Shown one piece after another: positions 23,645-35,941 of a stretch of 64,000 nt of DNA. Under the pieces are notes generated by a model. It was given only the letters and a program-made list of their open reading frames with translations, was not told where the DNA came from and searched no databases. Position 1 is the stretch's first letter. Each line of letters begins with the position of its first letter. Origin of the DNA: Phoronis australis (taxonomy: Eukaryota > Phoronida > Phoronidae); assembly GCA_002633005.1 (NCBI GenBank), contig NMRA01000288.1:198300-262299 (forward strand), in the 5' to 3' direction. The position numbers and the translations under genes were made by a program.

Positions 23645-24281
23645 CATAGGCGGATTTAGGTGGGCCCNGACGATGAAAAAACAGAAGCTGGTGGTAAGAT
23701 GCGAATTTTAATCGAAGCCTTAGTGAATCAGTCGGAAACTCATAATTCTCTCATTGTCGAACCTTAACTTCAGAGGATTTCCAAAGTAATCCCGTCATTA
23801 TTGCCAACACGAAAAACGGATTTGGTCGTTTGGGCAATTGAAGACTATTTTAAATACAACAAATTTGTTAAGAACCGATTGCACAAATTTTAAACGTGTA
23901 ATAAGCATTACAAAAAGAAGTAGGTTTCGCGCGCAAAGGCTGTGGACCATAAACAAGTAGGTATGTTAGTGTCAGATTGTGAGTTAAATCGTGATAGTGT
24001 AGTGGTAAAGCACACGCGTTCTATCCGCCAGGTCGGGAGTTCGACTCTATTGTATGTGCGGTTTTTCCTGTTTGACACGTTCTCCTTTTTTCTTGGATAA
24101 TACTTCAGGAATCAAGGAAAATGCTTGATTCTTAGAGGAAAAATCAGAAAAAGTTCCTGAGCAAACCCCCCTCCCGACCTCCCCCCATTCGGTGCTATGC
24201 GCATCTACAATCGTGGTTTGCGCAAATGCTTACAGAAAAAAAAACGTTGGGCCCCCTTGTGATATCCTAGATCCGCCACTG
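23645..24281. mobile_element. Nested hAT-like MITE of about 640 bp
   Basis: Begins CATAGGCGGATTTAGG and ends CTAGATCCGCCACTG, the same terminal type as the element at 17558, with AATGT on both sides (23640-23644 and 24282-24286). It contains one undetermined base at 23668 and a tRNA-like stretch. Confidence 0.68.
23991..24055 (+). other. tRNA-like sequence (possible SINE head)
   Basis: TAGTGGTAAAGCAC resembles a pol III A box and GGGAGTTCGACTC a B box, at tRNA-like spacing with partial D- and T-arm pairing. No acceptor stem forms, so this is a tRNA-derived repeat or pseudogene, not a working tRNA. Confidence 0.35.
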
Positions 24282-24604
24282 AATGTGAGTGTATTATTGT
24301 TCAATCCAATGACATCGATGGGACCATGTTACTTGTTTTACAAAAAAGATAGCAAAAACTGTTGTTTTTACAAATACAAGTTCTCTAAGCTCTATGGTGG
24401 TTATTATGCAACTTCTAACTCAAATTTCTCAAAAATGTGCAACTTTATATGTGGGAACTTTTTAGATTTTGAAAAAACTCTAGTAAATGAATTTAAAAAC
24501 ACCAAAATAAAATTGCCCCCTAAAGTACTCACAAAAACCATTTTCTAGAAGCCCTACAAATTCTAGCCCACTGCCTGTTAGTCAGCCGCGGCTAAATCTT
24601 GAAA

Positions 24605-26273
24605 AGTTGTTAAACAAATTCTAGTCCAGTCTTGCATACAGTTGAAAACGCTGAAAGGAATTGTGTTGTGGGAATACACCTCTACAAAAGGTGATTTTTA
24701 CATGTAAGTTCTCAACAAACGAGTGCCTTTTCACTGTATATAAATTCTAAAACGGTGGGTATTCTGATTTCAAGCACTCGGCTTCTTCAATCCAACGTCA
24801 AAAGTTCTTAAAATTGAGTCTCAAGGTTTAAAGCCTAAAGATCCATTTTGTTTTTTGCGTAGTTCCCTCTACCTCCAACCAAGGACATGTTCTTATACTT
24901 TTCTGTAGCCATTTCTCTGGTGTTTTGAACGATAAACAAAACCATACAACCAGACTGTAAGTTTTCGAAAAAGGGCTTTGAAACATGTATTTGATTTTTG
25001 TAGAATATAAATTGTCGTGATTTGTTTTATCTTACAAAACGAATCAATATTCGTTCTTACTTTCATTTTTGGCAACTTCAGCCCTCTGCATTTTAAAAAC
25101 AGAAGTGGTGGAAATTCTTACATTAAAGATTGATAAATAACTCAATTAAAATGAAAAATCATTGCACGCGATTGTTCTTCAAGGCTTTGGTTGCGGATTC
25201 AAATAAAAAATGTTTTGTTATTTCCCAACGATATTCCAGGCGTCATAGGTCTTAATATTCGCCTTGACCATGCCCTTTCCCTGGAGGGTTTAATTTTTTT
25301 AATCCTGATCAATCTCAGAATTGTTTGTCATTTTCCCTTCCGCTTTTCTGCGAGTCCATTAGCCCTATGGCTTGGGTCATTACGTGCAGACTATGATTAG
25401 GCAGTTATTCACCCCAGTCGTTATGTACCCGAGTACAGAATAAAAGGCACAAAAGTATAATAGAAATTAACAAAATATTATTGGGTAAATAGATTAGACC
25501 AAGTGTTTCTTGTCTTGGGGTGGCAGTTGAGTCTTCAACACCGCTTGAAACCACAAGGATACAGTGTACTAGAATTCATCAAAAAACGTCAAGTTCTCAA
25601 ACTTTGTCAAGAATTGAAATGTTACTGAATACTGAACGAATGGATTACTGTAAAAATATACAACAATACATTTACATTAAAATATTTAAAAGTTTTCAAA
25701 CAGTAGCGGAAAATATTACTGAATACTTAACGAATTCACTAATCTATGATACTTTTGACCTCTAATGCAGCACAGTGGTGTAGCGGGAGGGCAATATTGT
25801 AATATCTTTCAGCTTTAATCTGTATTGAATTATTGCTCGTTAATTTAACTCGAACTCTTCGTGACATTCCTCGTTATCCGTTGAGTATTATTTCGTGTGC
25901 TGGCTTAAATATTGTGCTATTCGAGCGGTGTGTTCTGCTTATCTTTTGCAAAGACTGACCCAAAATAAATCCCATGATAATGATAAGCGCTGGTACTTCA
26001 AGTAAAATTGGTGTCTATAACTTGCGTGTGTACACATTGTTCACCAGAATGTGCCGCAACAGTAATGACACCAGCCCTCTTTGCTTGGACAAACAACGAG
26101 AGCGATTCAAACACAAACAAAATAAAGCTACAAAATCTTTTTTGTTTGTTTCTGAGGAGACATTGGATATCGCGTATTCTAGAGCGTGGTGACCATTGCG
26201 GCTTTTATGAGGGATCATCTAATGTTTTGCATTGCGTCTGATGAAGCGCAAAAATTTTAAAAAAACGTATAAA
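24605..26273. repeat. Duplicated unit backbone, copy-3 unit
   Basis: Aligns to 6690-8423. At its left edge (24600) about 1.3 kb present in the other unit, including most of the LINE relic, is missing. Non-coding. Confidence 0.8.
26155..26273 (+). promoter_or_regulatory. Conserved leader/promoter-proximal block of copy 3
   Basis: Contains GTGGTGACCATTGCG at 26186-26200 and ATGAGGGATCATCTAATG, shared in position with the copy 2 and copy 4 units, and ends at the exon A start codon. The transcription start is not determinable here. Confidence 0.38.
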
Positions 26274-26331
26274 ATGAATTTACTGTTCGCTAGCGTATTC
26301 GTTCTTATGGAAATTCCATCTTCCCATGAGG
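26274..26331 (+). CDS. Copy 3 exon A (start and signal peptide)
   Basis: 58 nt from ATG to G|GTAAGT. Encodes MNLLFASVFVLMEIPSSHE, a short hydrophobic leader. The exon recurs with the same length at 51097 and, truncated, at 8424, which supports it although it is below usual ORF size. Confidence 0.78.
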
Positions 26332-29300
26332 GTAAGTATACGTCATTTCTTGTTTGAATTTCAAAAGAATTGAGTGTATAAGACCTGGCGAATTTCAGAG
26401 GACACTGAACATTGTTTTGAGTACATATACTTAAATAAGCTGCTACAGACCTGCTATTCGTCAAAAAATTGATTTACACCATTATCAGGTATACGTGTAA
26501 AACCGACATGAATAGCTTGTTTTTTGCTCAAACGAAAAGTGAATATCGAGTTTACAAACAAGTGGCATGTCGATAATCTTTGACACAATGTGCATTAATG
26601 GCACACGGTGACGATCCACTTTGCTTAGCCTGGACTGAGTTTTGTAGATCGCACTTGCAGTTAAAAAGAACGCAAAAAATAAATTCAATCCACAATTCAG
26701 ATCAGTCCAGTCTCACCAAGTAATCTGTTCAAAAGTCATTTTTTTCTGGTATAGGGGTGGAAACCTCACCACCATACTCACAAAACATTCGTTTTCGCTC
26801 GGGTAATTTTGCGAGGGATTGCGATAACGTGCTTTTCTTCCAAAAAAACTCGATACACAGAACGCTATCCAGGTTTCAAGCAACAACGCTCTTTATTCAA
26901 AAGCACAAATCAATTTAAATTTTAAGAAATAAACAATCATGTACTAAAGTCAAAAAATACATTTCTTTCCATAGGCAACGGATTTGCGACTTCAACCTTT
27001 GTTTGAATTGAAATTAATTAGAATAAACTCCCAGGAATTTCCCCCGACAGCCGCACTGTTTCAGCGGATGAATTAACCCTCCGTGAAACGGGAACTTAAA
27101 ACGATATTAAAACCGGTTCTGGTCTATTAACATATATTAACAATGACTTTCGCGTGCAGCTTTCTAAAACAAAATTTTGAAAACTCCTTGCAAAGTCTGC
27201 TAAGCTGGCAAGAGTGTTTAGGCTTTAAGCTAGTGACGAAACCAATAGACGAAAAGACCATTCACCAAGAACCACAATATCCATTCTGAGACAAAGTGAG
27301 CATGTGTTTTAAGTTGCATCTCATCAGACCAAGAAATTACTGAGCAACGAACATAGAGACCTTGTTTGTAGCGATAAGCGGTCAAAAGCAAAAGATCGCT
27401 TCCTGAAAGGAACGTGTGTTAATAGTCAGTGAGTCTTACACTGTGGGATCTCTTTCATTAAAGTGTCTTAAGGCTTAAAGGCCTACTATGGTGCCTATAC
27501 TGGGCTATACGCGACATAACAGGTCAAGTGACCACATAGGTGAAGACGAAAAATCTTGTTGTAACTATGAAAAATGGCGGAGAGCAGTGGACGCTGTCAT
27601 CACGCTTGCATAGCTGACAAAAACATATGCATCAATGTACTTCCAATATTCATCAAGGAGACAGCTGGCAGGCCGAGCAGGGGCGGTAAAAAGACCTCAT
27701 CCCGTATGGCGATGGGCCTGCGGAAGGTCTCAAAGCAGTGCTTCGACCTTTTTGTCGCAGACTGTCACTAAATTCAAGCGTGACTTTTGTACAACCTGTA
27801 ACCATTAGTGACCTTCCTGAGCAGACTGAAAAAATGGCGGTCAGCTTGTTGAAAATTCTCCTTTTGATCTTTTCGAATTTTCATTCATAAGAATTTATCG
27901 TCAGAAGTCACCGAAAAAAATCGTTTGCATTGGGTCGCGTTAAAAAACAACCCAATCAGACTTTTAGGAGTTGTTTTTTTTAAATTGCATGTTCAACATG
28001 ACGACATGTCCAACCCTCTTTTTCATCGTAAAGTAAGGAAACGGAGTAACAGACCGTCTTCTCCCTTATGCATCACTAACAATATATTCATAGTACCGAC
28101 CTTGTATCATTCAGTGTGAAAATGTTCAGAATTTTTAACACTAGTTGCTGAATTTCGCCGGCAAGCAAGGCTCCGCCTTCCATCGTAGTACAATTGTATC
28201 ATTAGCTGTAGCAACAAAAGTACCAGTCGGGTAAGTCACAATCATATCCATATTAGATGGCCACTTTTGGTGAAAGATGAAGGATATCACATAACTATAA
28301 AGGTAGATTATTTTAAAGTACCATAATTCCAGGTTTGCGATCTGAAATATTTTTGCACAAGAACCACCGAATAAATTTTGTGATCTGATGGATCAACAGT
28401 TGTATAAAAGGGTAGTCTAAGTACACATACACTACAATTTTTGTCACAACCCACTTCTATCATGCAAAAAATCATATAATTTAATAATGTCTTCATTAAA
28501 GATATGAACTGTGACATATTAAAGTAAATTATTACCGTTCTGATCAAGTTGTTCTATATAATGATGCATTACATGTCTTAACACAGTATTATGAGAACTT
28601 TTTCTCTTGTAATACGATTGTTACAAAAAGAAAACGATAAATAACTATTTTTTTCAAAAACGTTATTGGTACTATTTGTCTAGTTTTCAATACACATTCA
28701 CCAGTTAGTCAAAACTGTTAAAGCAATGTTAGGTCCAGTGTTCAACAGTAAAAATGGTACTGATCGAGGGTACGTAGAGTATGTAATTACATGTACGTAC
28801 ACTCAATCAACATCAAACTTTGGCTGTTACAAATGTCTCGGTTGGTATCGAATTTGTACTGTCACTGCTTGTTGGTTCATTGCATGTTGCCTTAAGAGAT
28901 GGGGCACCTGCCTTTCCAACATCAGTTGTGACATGACGTGCCTTCTAGGGTGTTACTGGCTAAGTCCTTTGTGGCATTCCATTGAACACAAATTTGATAA
29001 TGTCCATACTTTTTGTCAGACTGGATGGATTTTGGGTACACCAATATTGTTCATGAGAACAGCAGTATGTATATAACGGATAACTTAAATTGGCAATTTT
29101 TACAATGTTTCATTTTTAGCAAAATACCTTGTCTTCATTCTCGGGGAACTTCAAATACGAAATATATACCGTGTAGCGAGAAAAAAGATTTAGCAGAACC
29201 GCCTTGGAACCGCACAACCTCGTAGAAAAATGTTTACTGCTTATCTGAGGTAAAAAGTTACGATGCTGTCACTCAAATCGAATCTTCCGCCAGGCACAGA

Positions 29301-32300
29301 GCAGCTCCGTGGGTACCCTCAGTTCTTTCATTCTAGAAGTCGCCATAATATTGAGTCAACGACATGTACATATGATACAAAGATGCCGGGGAAAACGAAG
29401 ACATATCAGTCTCCCACCGAGTGGTGTGTAAAACAATGAACTGTTGACCTACTTTAAAGTGGACTGCAATGCACCATTTTAACCCACTTAATGTGTTGGC
29501 TCCGCCTATGACCTAGCTGGAATCGATGCACTGGAAATAGGCCTTTTTTCGAAGCTCATTTATTTGAGAAAAGCTCAATTCAAATGAGAAGGTGTTATCG
29601 ATAACAGTAGCAATACCAAGTGGCAGTAGCAGTGCATGTCAGAAGCAGTATCAGCCAGCAACATGTAGTACCAATTGGTAGTACGAGTGGGCATTACCAT
29701 CATCACCACTATTATTATTAGTACTGGCGTTATCTATATTATTATAATTATTCTATTAGCACCCTTACCTATTTTAAGAAATAGGCTGGTCCCAGGTTAC
29801 AGACACACGCCTCACAATGCTGTAGAATCCGTCAAGCAATTATCTAGCCTCGTTTTCGAGACATTGGAGTTTTTAGTGTTATTTGTCGGTGCCTTGTTGT
29901 TTTTAATTTTGCCTCGAGTCCGTCAGGACAAAGAAGAGTTCAATCCGGGACTGTCCTAATCACACGTGATAACTGTAATTCTTTGAAAGTGAAAAATGTA
30001 GACTTGTATCAATTTCACAGTTCCAGATAACAAAGGCACAGAGTTCATGATAGGATTTGGGGAAAATACGCCTCCACAAAAAGACTTGGAGCTGTTCATA
30101 ACTACGCCGTACACACACGGGCCTGTCAGTGTGACCGTGAGTGTACCGCTAAATGGAGCAATACCTGTCCAACAGGTAAGAAACGTATTATGGGATATTG
30201 TTTTCGCTTAAATTTGCTACAAAACTTGAACCTTGACTTGTGGCAAAAACTCAACGTGTGTTTTCACTTCCTAAGCAAAGGATCATGTTACATGGCTATT
30301 GATAATCAGAAGAAGGAAACATGCACTCATTCCGATATGCCAATATTCAGACATTACGAAAACCTCCCTTTGGTTTCAAATCAGGACGACAGCGGTTTTC
30401 AAGTCGAGGCAAAATACAATCTAGTCAATCTATTATTAAACGTTTCCGGGTTCTTTTGCCCAGCATTATGACTCACAAGCCAGTTATTTGCCTCAGGTTC
30501 AGAAGAAATTCAATTTTAGATGTCAACCAGTTAAAAAAATCACCAATTTTATTCCACGATATATCGATTTATTTTAGCCAGTGTTTTTTTCCGTGAGTTA
30601 TTCGGTAATAGGGCAATCAATCTGTTCCGTGTTCCAAGCAAAAAGGCCTCCGGTACATAAGTGGGCTGGCGAAAAGGGGGAGGCACTTGCTTCTCCTGTG
30701 CAAAATTTTATCAACGTGAATTTGATAATTTGAGTAAATTTGCCAAGTTTCCTGTGTACTCCAAGTTCACGCATACGCAGACTTGAAATTACGCAAGATT
30801 CCAAGTATGCAAAGTCACATGACGCCATTTGTGCCGAAAGTAGGGATGAAATGAAAGAATGAGGTCCAATTCTTACACAAATGCTACTCTTGTATAGGTA
30901 AACTTCTGTGTTCTCTAAAAATAATTCTTTGAACTTGGACAAAAGTCACGTTTATGTGCGCCTCACTTTACTGCTGTCAGTAACACAACGGTAAATCAAC
31001 AAAGAAGAACAAGAAGTCGTTGAAAAGTTTTTACTTGCACAAAATACAGTAACCAACATCGTTTTAAGTCTAATTATCCAATAAAACATCAGCTAAAGTG
31101 AAGCACATTTGCCCGTTTGTGAGCTCCACTGATGTCAAGTTTTGCTTAAGAAATGAAAAAAATGACAGGTTTTTGTGACTTTTTAAAAACCGATCCTTCA
31201 GCAAAAAAGGCAGCATAACAACCTTTACGATTGCGCAATGCAACATGGAAATTATGTACTCTATCGGTGAAAGTCCATCCGCCAACAGCTCAAGGATTGC
31301 AAATTCTACCAAAAAGCCTCCCTTAACTGTGTTACATGTACTTAGGTAAATGTTTCCAAGGGAACAATACGAAAGATATCTTTGCCGAACTCACTACGGA
31401 TGACTGGTTCAGGAACTTACACAGGGGCTCAGAACGTTGGCATCCTCATCAATTCCACGCAGGAGATAGTGGTTTATGGCTCGAACAAAGAGAAAGCAAG
31501 CTGCGACGCGTTTCTGGCCCTTCCTACTGACGTATTGGGCAAAGATTACTACGTGCCGTCTTGGCCAAAAACGGAAGACAAGTACCCACAAGCTTCACAA
31601 CTCGGTAAGAGACTAGCTGATGAGTTAAAGTACCCACAGCTCGCTTTCCATAACAACAATCATTTTTTGGTTTATCTTACTTACTGTTATGAAAATAGTC
31701 TCAATCTTTTCACTAGTTAAGTCAGAGGTTATGTCACGGCTTCGAAAGAAGTATTGCTTTCTCATTGACTAAGAACAACCTCTACAAGTTGGCTTTCCAC
31801 CGTGTGTCCACAGCCAAAGCAGCTCGACGCTATACTAAATCGTTTCACTAGTAAAATTAGAGGTGTCACGGCTTCGAAAGAGCTGATACATTTTTATTGA
31901 CTATGAAGAGACTCTACAATTTGCCTTTCCACGGTGGGTCAGCAGGCACACCAGATCGACGTTATACTCAACGCCGAAAAAGTTACACAACTGCTGTCCA
32001 ATGTGGTTGCTTCCGGAAAGACTCAAAGCATGTCAATTCTAGTGTATTTTGCGACACACATTTGTCCCCTACTACAACACGTTCACTAGTTACATTTGTT
32101 GACACTGACACTAAAAAATGCCATAAGTTCCTCCAGATTTTTATAATTCAGTCGCCAAGATTCACGGCAAAGAGTCTCGGCAGCTGTTCTCTATACACGT
32201 CAACAAATGCGCATGCTCGCCAGGCCACTCACAACATTACCAGAACGCTTACATCAACAAATTAAAAACAGCAGCAGTAGAAACAGGGTACTACTGGTTT

Positions 32301-35300
32301 GTCGTTTAGAAGGATCACAATTAAGATGATGAGATGGGGAAAGAGACGAAGGAGTGGGAGGGGAGGAGGTGAAGTAGTAGACGGACGAAGAGGATGATGA
32401 GGAAAAAGATGACGATGTTGATGATAAGAAGTTTGACGAAGATGGCTTTTTACAAATAATATTTTGACTTCATTTAAGGTGTGATCGGAGTAGAAGACAA
32501 GACGACAGTCAATGTCACTCTCCCATTGCACACTAGCAACATTACCCTGGCTAAGGGAAAAAGCGGCAACGACTATACTTACGCTACGTTCAGTGCCGGT
32601 TCAGGTTTGATCGTGAAACTTAACAGAGGACAAACTTACCAAGTATGTTCACGTTTTCGTATTTAAAAGAGCATATTTTGTCTGACATTTCAGGAGTTGT
32701 TAAGAGATTTTTTTTCATCGAAAGCAATTCAATTTTTACTTGAATGGGTTTCATTGTGCTAAGCATTTATCAGAACTGACACAAGATCTAGGAAAGTAAT
32801 ATTAGCGCCTCCATTAAAAAATTACATCAATGTGTTTTCTCCAGGGTTACAGAAAAAGCTATGAATTCACGTATTATTGAAAAACTTCAATAAAAATTTT
32901 CATTTGCGCGCCTATCGTTTTCTTTTAGCTCCAATCCGACGATGATTTAACCTCCACTCGTGTCCAGTCAGACAAACCAGTCGCCGTCACATCAGGCAAC
33001 AAGCGTACATCTATTGCTAAGACCGGAAGTAGTCATGATCACATAGAGGAAATGATTCCGCCGACGTTGTCTTGGGGAAAGTACTTCATAACAGCACCAT
33101 TTGCCAAAAGAACTGGCGGTGACATCTTTCGAATATTAGGTAAGACCATACTACAAGTCAACTGACCTTTTACTACTAGACTACAGGGTCTTTTCAAATA
33201 CTTATGATTTACTTTCTATGACATATTCACAATGACTGCCAGCTTCATCTTTAAATACATCGGCCTAACATATTTCTTCTGCAAGCGACGCCTTAGTTAG
33301 TTCTCCTTTAAATGGGCACCCTGTAAAATGTTACCGAGTTATCTCAAAAAGGAATTCATCAAGTCGATTTTAATCTTACATAAAGTCACGGAAACTTCTA
33401 TCTTTGGATATCTGTCTACGAAGTTGTTACCGTTTGAGTCAGTTTGTATTAAAAGTTTCTTCTTTCACTGAAGAAGACTTAGAATTTAGATTTTACAGAA
33501 AGTTTGTGGGTGGCCAATCTGTGAAATCAATTTGCATTTACAGTTTCTGTCGACAACACTGAAGTTCAACTATCGTCAACACTTAGCAAAACAAGCACAA
33601 CAGAGAAACTCAGACTTGGAAGGTTTAAACAACTAGATGTACCCTCCACTGAGTTCTACTACATATCAGCCTCAGATCCAATATTGGTCGTTCAATATTC
33701 CAAAACAGGTACGTACGCAATATTTTAGAAAAATGAATTACGTAATTATTTTTTCCAAGCCCAGGCTACGACACAACGAAAACAGGCCTACTTTCAGCTG
33801 GAAAGAATAGTAATGTTGTAAAAGTTATATTTTTTAATTTGGTTGGATGGTAAGCGTCAGCACAACATATAAGGTAGAGTATGTAAGAAACACGTTACGA
33901 AATTAATATTAGGCAGTAATGCTGTCCTAAATATTCAATTTCAGGTGCGGTTGACCGAAAACCAAGCGATCCTTTTATGATTCTGGTTGTACCCATAGAG
34001 CAGTTCTCCAAAGACTACACTTTCGCAACACCAGAAGCAGTGCAGAAGCCATATCAAAACTACGTCGCCATCACATGCAAAACTGTTGAATGTGACCAAC
34101 TTTATTTAGATGGCAGTCCGATAACTGGTGCAAAATTCTGGAAAACATGGACATTAATCCACGGGCCTCAAGCTTCATTTTCGGTAGGCATCGTTTTGAT
34201 AAACCATGGGACTCACACTTTAAGTCACCCCGACCCAACAGTCTATTTCGGTATTCAAGTTTACGGACAGGTGAGGTATGAATCTTACGGATTCCCTGGG
34301 GGTATGTTCGTAACACCACTGTACAGTGCTTGTGTCCTCACAAGTGTTGCGATTAATGATGGATTCGACAACGACTGTGACGGAAAAATAGACGAAGAAC
34401 TACGTGATGGTTTAGACAACGACGGCGACGGGATTATAGATGAGGACACGGCGCAGCAGGCAAATCCGTTATTCATGGTATTCACTACGAGTACTACACC
34501 GTTACCCTCAACAATGTCAACCACGACATCACCACATACGACAACAACGACCATGACATGGTTACCAACAACAATATCGACCATGCCATCGATCTCGACA
34601 AAAAGACCAACGACTACGACATCACTAATCGCAACTACGACTCCGATATCAACCAAAACCTCGTCAACTACCAGAGACTTTTCGTCATCCACAACAATAA
34701 CGACCACGTTGCTACCAGCAATGTCGACAAAGACAACGCTACACACAAGAATAACTTTGAATCCAACGTCAGCAATTTCCACGAAAACAACAATGAGCAC
34801 CACGTGGCAATCAACAACAGCGAAAACTACACTGTTTTCTTTGACAACAATTTCGAAACCCACATCTCCAAAGTTTCAAACAATGCCCACGACTTCGTTG
34901 CTGACAACAACAACAACAACAACAGCAACAACAACAACACCGACAACAAAGAACACAACATCGCCTCCAATAACATCACTTACTATAAAAACAACTGCGA
35001 CACCAACAATAACTAAAGTTCCGACAACGACCACAACGTTTCAACCTACAACAACATCGATCACGCCATCACTATCTACGACAACAGCAACCAAGACATG
35101 GTCACCGACAACAACATCGACTGCGAAATTGATCTCGACAACAATACCTATGACCACAAAATCATTAATCTCAACTACGATACCGAAAGTAACAAAAGTT
35201 GGGACAACCACCACGAATTCGCTGTTGGAAACAACAATGACGACTAAATCGCTGCCAACAATATCGACCCCGACGTCGCTACCCATAACAACAACTGCGA

Positions 35301-35914
35301 ATCCGACGTCAACAGAGGTTCCCACCACGACATCGCTGCCTACAACAACATCGACCACGACATTGATCTCGACAACAAGATTAAAGACCATGACATCACT
35401 ACTAGCAACTACGACACCAATATCAACAAAAACCGCGTCAAATACTAGAGATTCTTCGCCATCGACAACAATAACGACCTCAGCAACCGTGAACCGTACA
35501 ACGCGTGCACTTACTAAACAACCGTCAATAACGGATACACCAACTACATGTAATGGATTGAACTGCTGGGCTTTCAACAGATTCCAATCAAATATTCTGG
35601 TAGGAACTGTGGTGCCAGGTTTTTTATTATTACTGGTTACTCCTATTGCATGCCGCTGCTGCTGCTTGCTTGCAGCCTTAAAACGTCGAAGGCGAAAAGA
35701 AAAAAATAATGAATCACCTGAGGACAACGACGACGAAGAAGAAGTGGGAAACGGGGATGATCTACACACTTGCATGGACGGCGCAGCACTGAAAAAAGTG
35801 GGGGGGACTAAGGCTCCCAGCCCCCAATGTGATGCACCGCCTATTATCAGTCCAACCGTAGCTCCAAGAACACTACCAATTTCAGTAAAGAACAGCATAA
35901 GACCAATCTCATAA
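26274..35914 (+). CDS. Copy 3: complete IgGFc-binding-like mucin-stalk membrane protein, 991 aa
   Basis: The only complete, fully open copy. Seven exons (26274-26331, 30027-30175, 31346-31604, 32479-32642, 32929-33139, 33544-33708, 33945-35914) join to 2976 nt. Residues 1-19 form a signal peptide; about 20-470 an IgGFc-binding-type ectodomain; 477-506 two DxDxDG loops (DNDCDGKIDEE, DNDGDGIIDED), probably calcium-binding; about 512-880 a Thr/Ser/Pro stalk with multiple TTT-rich repeats, expected to be heavily O-glycosylated; about 886-912 a membrane span ending in IACRCCCLLAALK; then a basic patch and a tail of about 75 residues. Type I cell-surface topology. Unlike copies 1 and 2, the tail beyond GDDLHT is unrelated and ends PISVKNSIRPIS. 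Predicted recognition or adhesion role is inference. A 6-base acceptor ambiguity at exon B does not alter the frame. Confidence 0.87.
26332..30026 (+). other. Copy 3 intron A-B
   Basis: 3.7 kb, GT-AG. 26500-29510 is the duplicated backbone seen at 8470-11740. About 29590-29720 is a CAGTA-rich imperfect repeat, much longer in copy 4. No gene recognised within. Confidence 0.7.
30027..30175 (+). CDS. Copy 3 exon B
   Basis: 149 nt ending CAACAG|GTAAG. Encodes DNKGTEFMIGFGENTPP through LELFITTPY and ends with VPLNGAIPVQQ, the N-terminal strand of the ectodomain. The acceptor could also be six bases earlier (TTTCACAG|TTCCAG), adding Val-Pro; both keep frame. Confidence 0.8.
31346..31604 (+). CDS. 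Copy 3 exon C
   Basis: 259 nt between TACTTAG and CTCG|GTAAGA. Encodes VNVSKGTIRKISLP through VGILINSTQEIVVYGSN and VLGKDYYVPSW. The IxIxSxxxIxVYG pattern fits the repeating strand unit of the family. Confidence 0.85.
32290..32470. repeat. Purine-rich GAN/GGA low-complexity tract before exon D
   Basis: GA-rich triplet tract in intron C-D, homologous to 395-535 of copy 1. In copy 4 the same tract has expanded (62195-62516). Confidence 0.7.
32479..32642 (+). CDS. Copy 3 exon D
   Basis: 164 nt after CATTTAAG, ending CAA|GTATGT. Encodes VEDKTTVNVTLPLHTSNITL to NRGQTYQ. Confidence 0.85.
32929..33139 (+). CDS. Copy 3 exon E
   Basis: 211 nt. Encodes DDLTSTRVQSDKPVAVTSG, IPPTLSWGKYFITAPF and RTGGDIFRIL: the segment most useful for assigning the IgGFc-binding family. 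Confidence 0.87.
33544..33708 (+). CDS. Copy 3 exon F
   Basis: 165 nt. Encodes SVDNTEVQLSSTL, LRLGRFKQLDVPSTEFYY and ISASDPILVVQYSKTG. Confidence 0.87.
33945..35914 (+). CDS. Copy 3 exon G (end of ectodomain, stalk, membrane anchor, tail)
   Basis: 1970 nt, open from the acceptor AATTTCAG to a stop at 35912-35914. SDPFMILVVPIEQF opens it and FGIQVYGQVRYESYGFPGG closes the ectodomain. The DxDxDG loops start near 34367, the Thr stalk at about 34485, and the membrane span at 35591. After the codons for GDDLHT (to 35770) the sequence departs from copies 1 and 2. Confidence 0.9.
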
Positions 35915-35941
35915 TGGTATGAGACGGGTTTAGACAGAGTT
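35771..35941 (+). repeat. Captured 3' segment encoding the copy 3 tail
   Basis: Similarity to the copy 1 and copy 2 tails stops abruptly at about 35770. From 35842 the sequence matches 5688-5788 in the copy-2 unit, which is not next to a gene end there. The stop codon of copy 3 lies inside this segment. Confidence 0.6.

Larger units (their letters stand above)
22874..24578. mobile_element. 1.7-kb element with long imperfect inverted repeats
   Basis: The empty site is visible at about 5370 in the copy-2 unit (AAGATATTAGTCAGCC). The element is flanked by TAGTC on both sides. Inverted arms include TTGTGAGTACTTTGGGGGGC (from 22900) against the complement at 24513-24534, and AAAAAGTTCCCAC with TTGCACATTTTT further in. 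No transposase can be read. A MITE with an ambiguous base is nested inside. Confidence 0.75.

Noticed and set aside
29675-29959. 94-codon frame with hydrophobic start
   Set aside because: Formed by the ATT/ATC-rich microsatellite in copy 3 intron A-B; not kept in copies 2 or 4.
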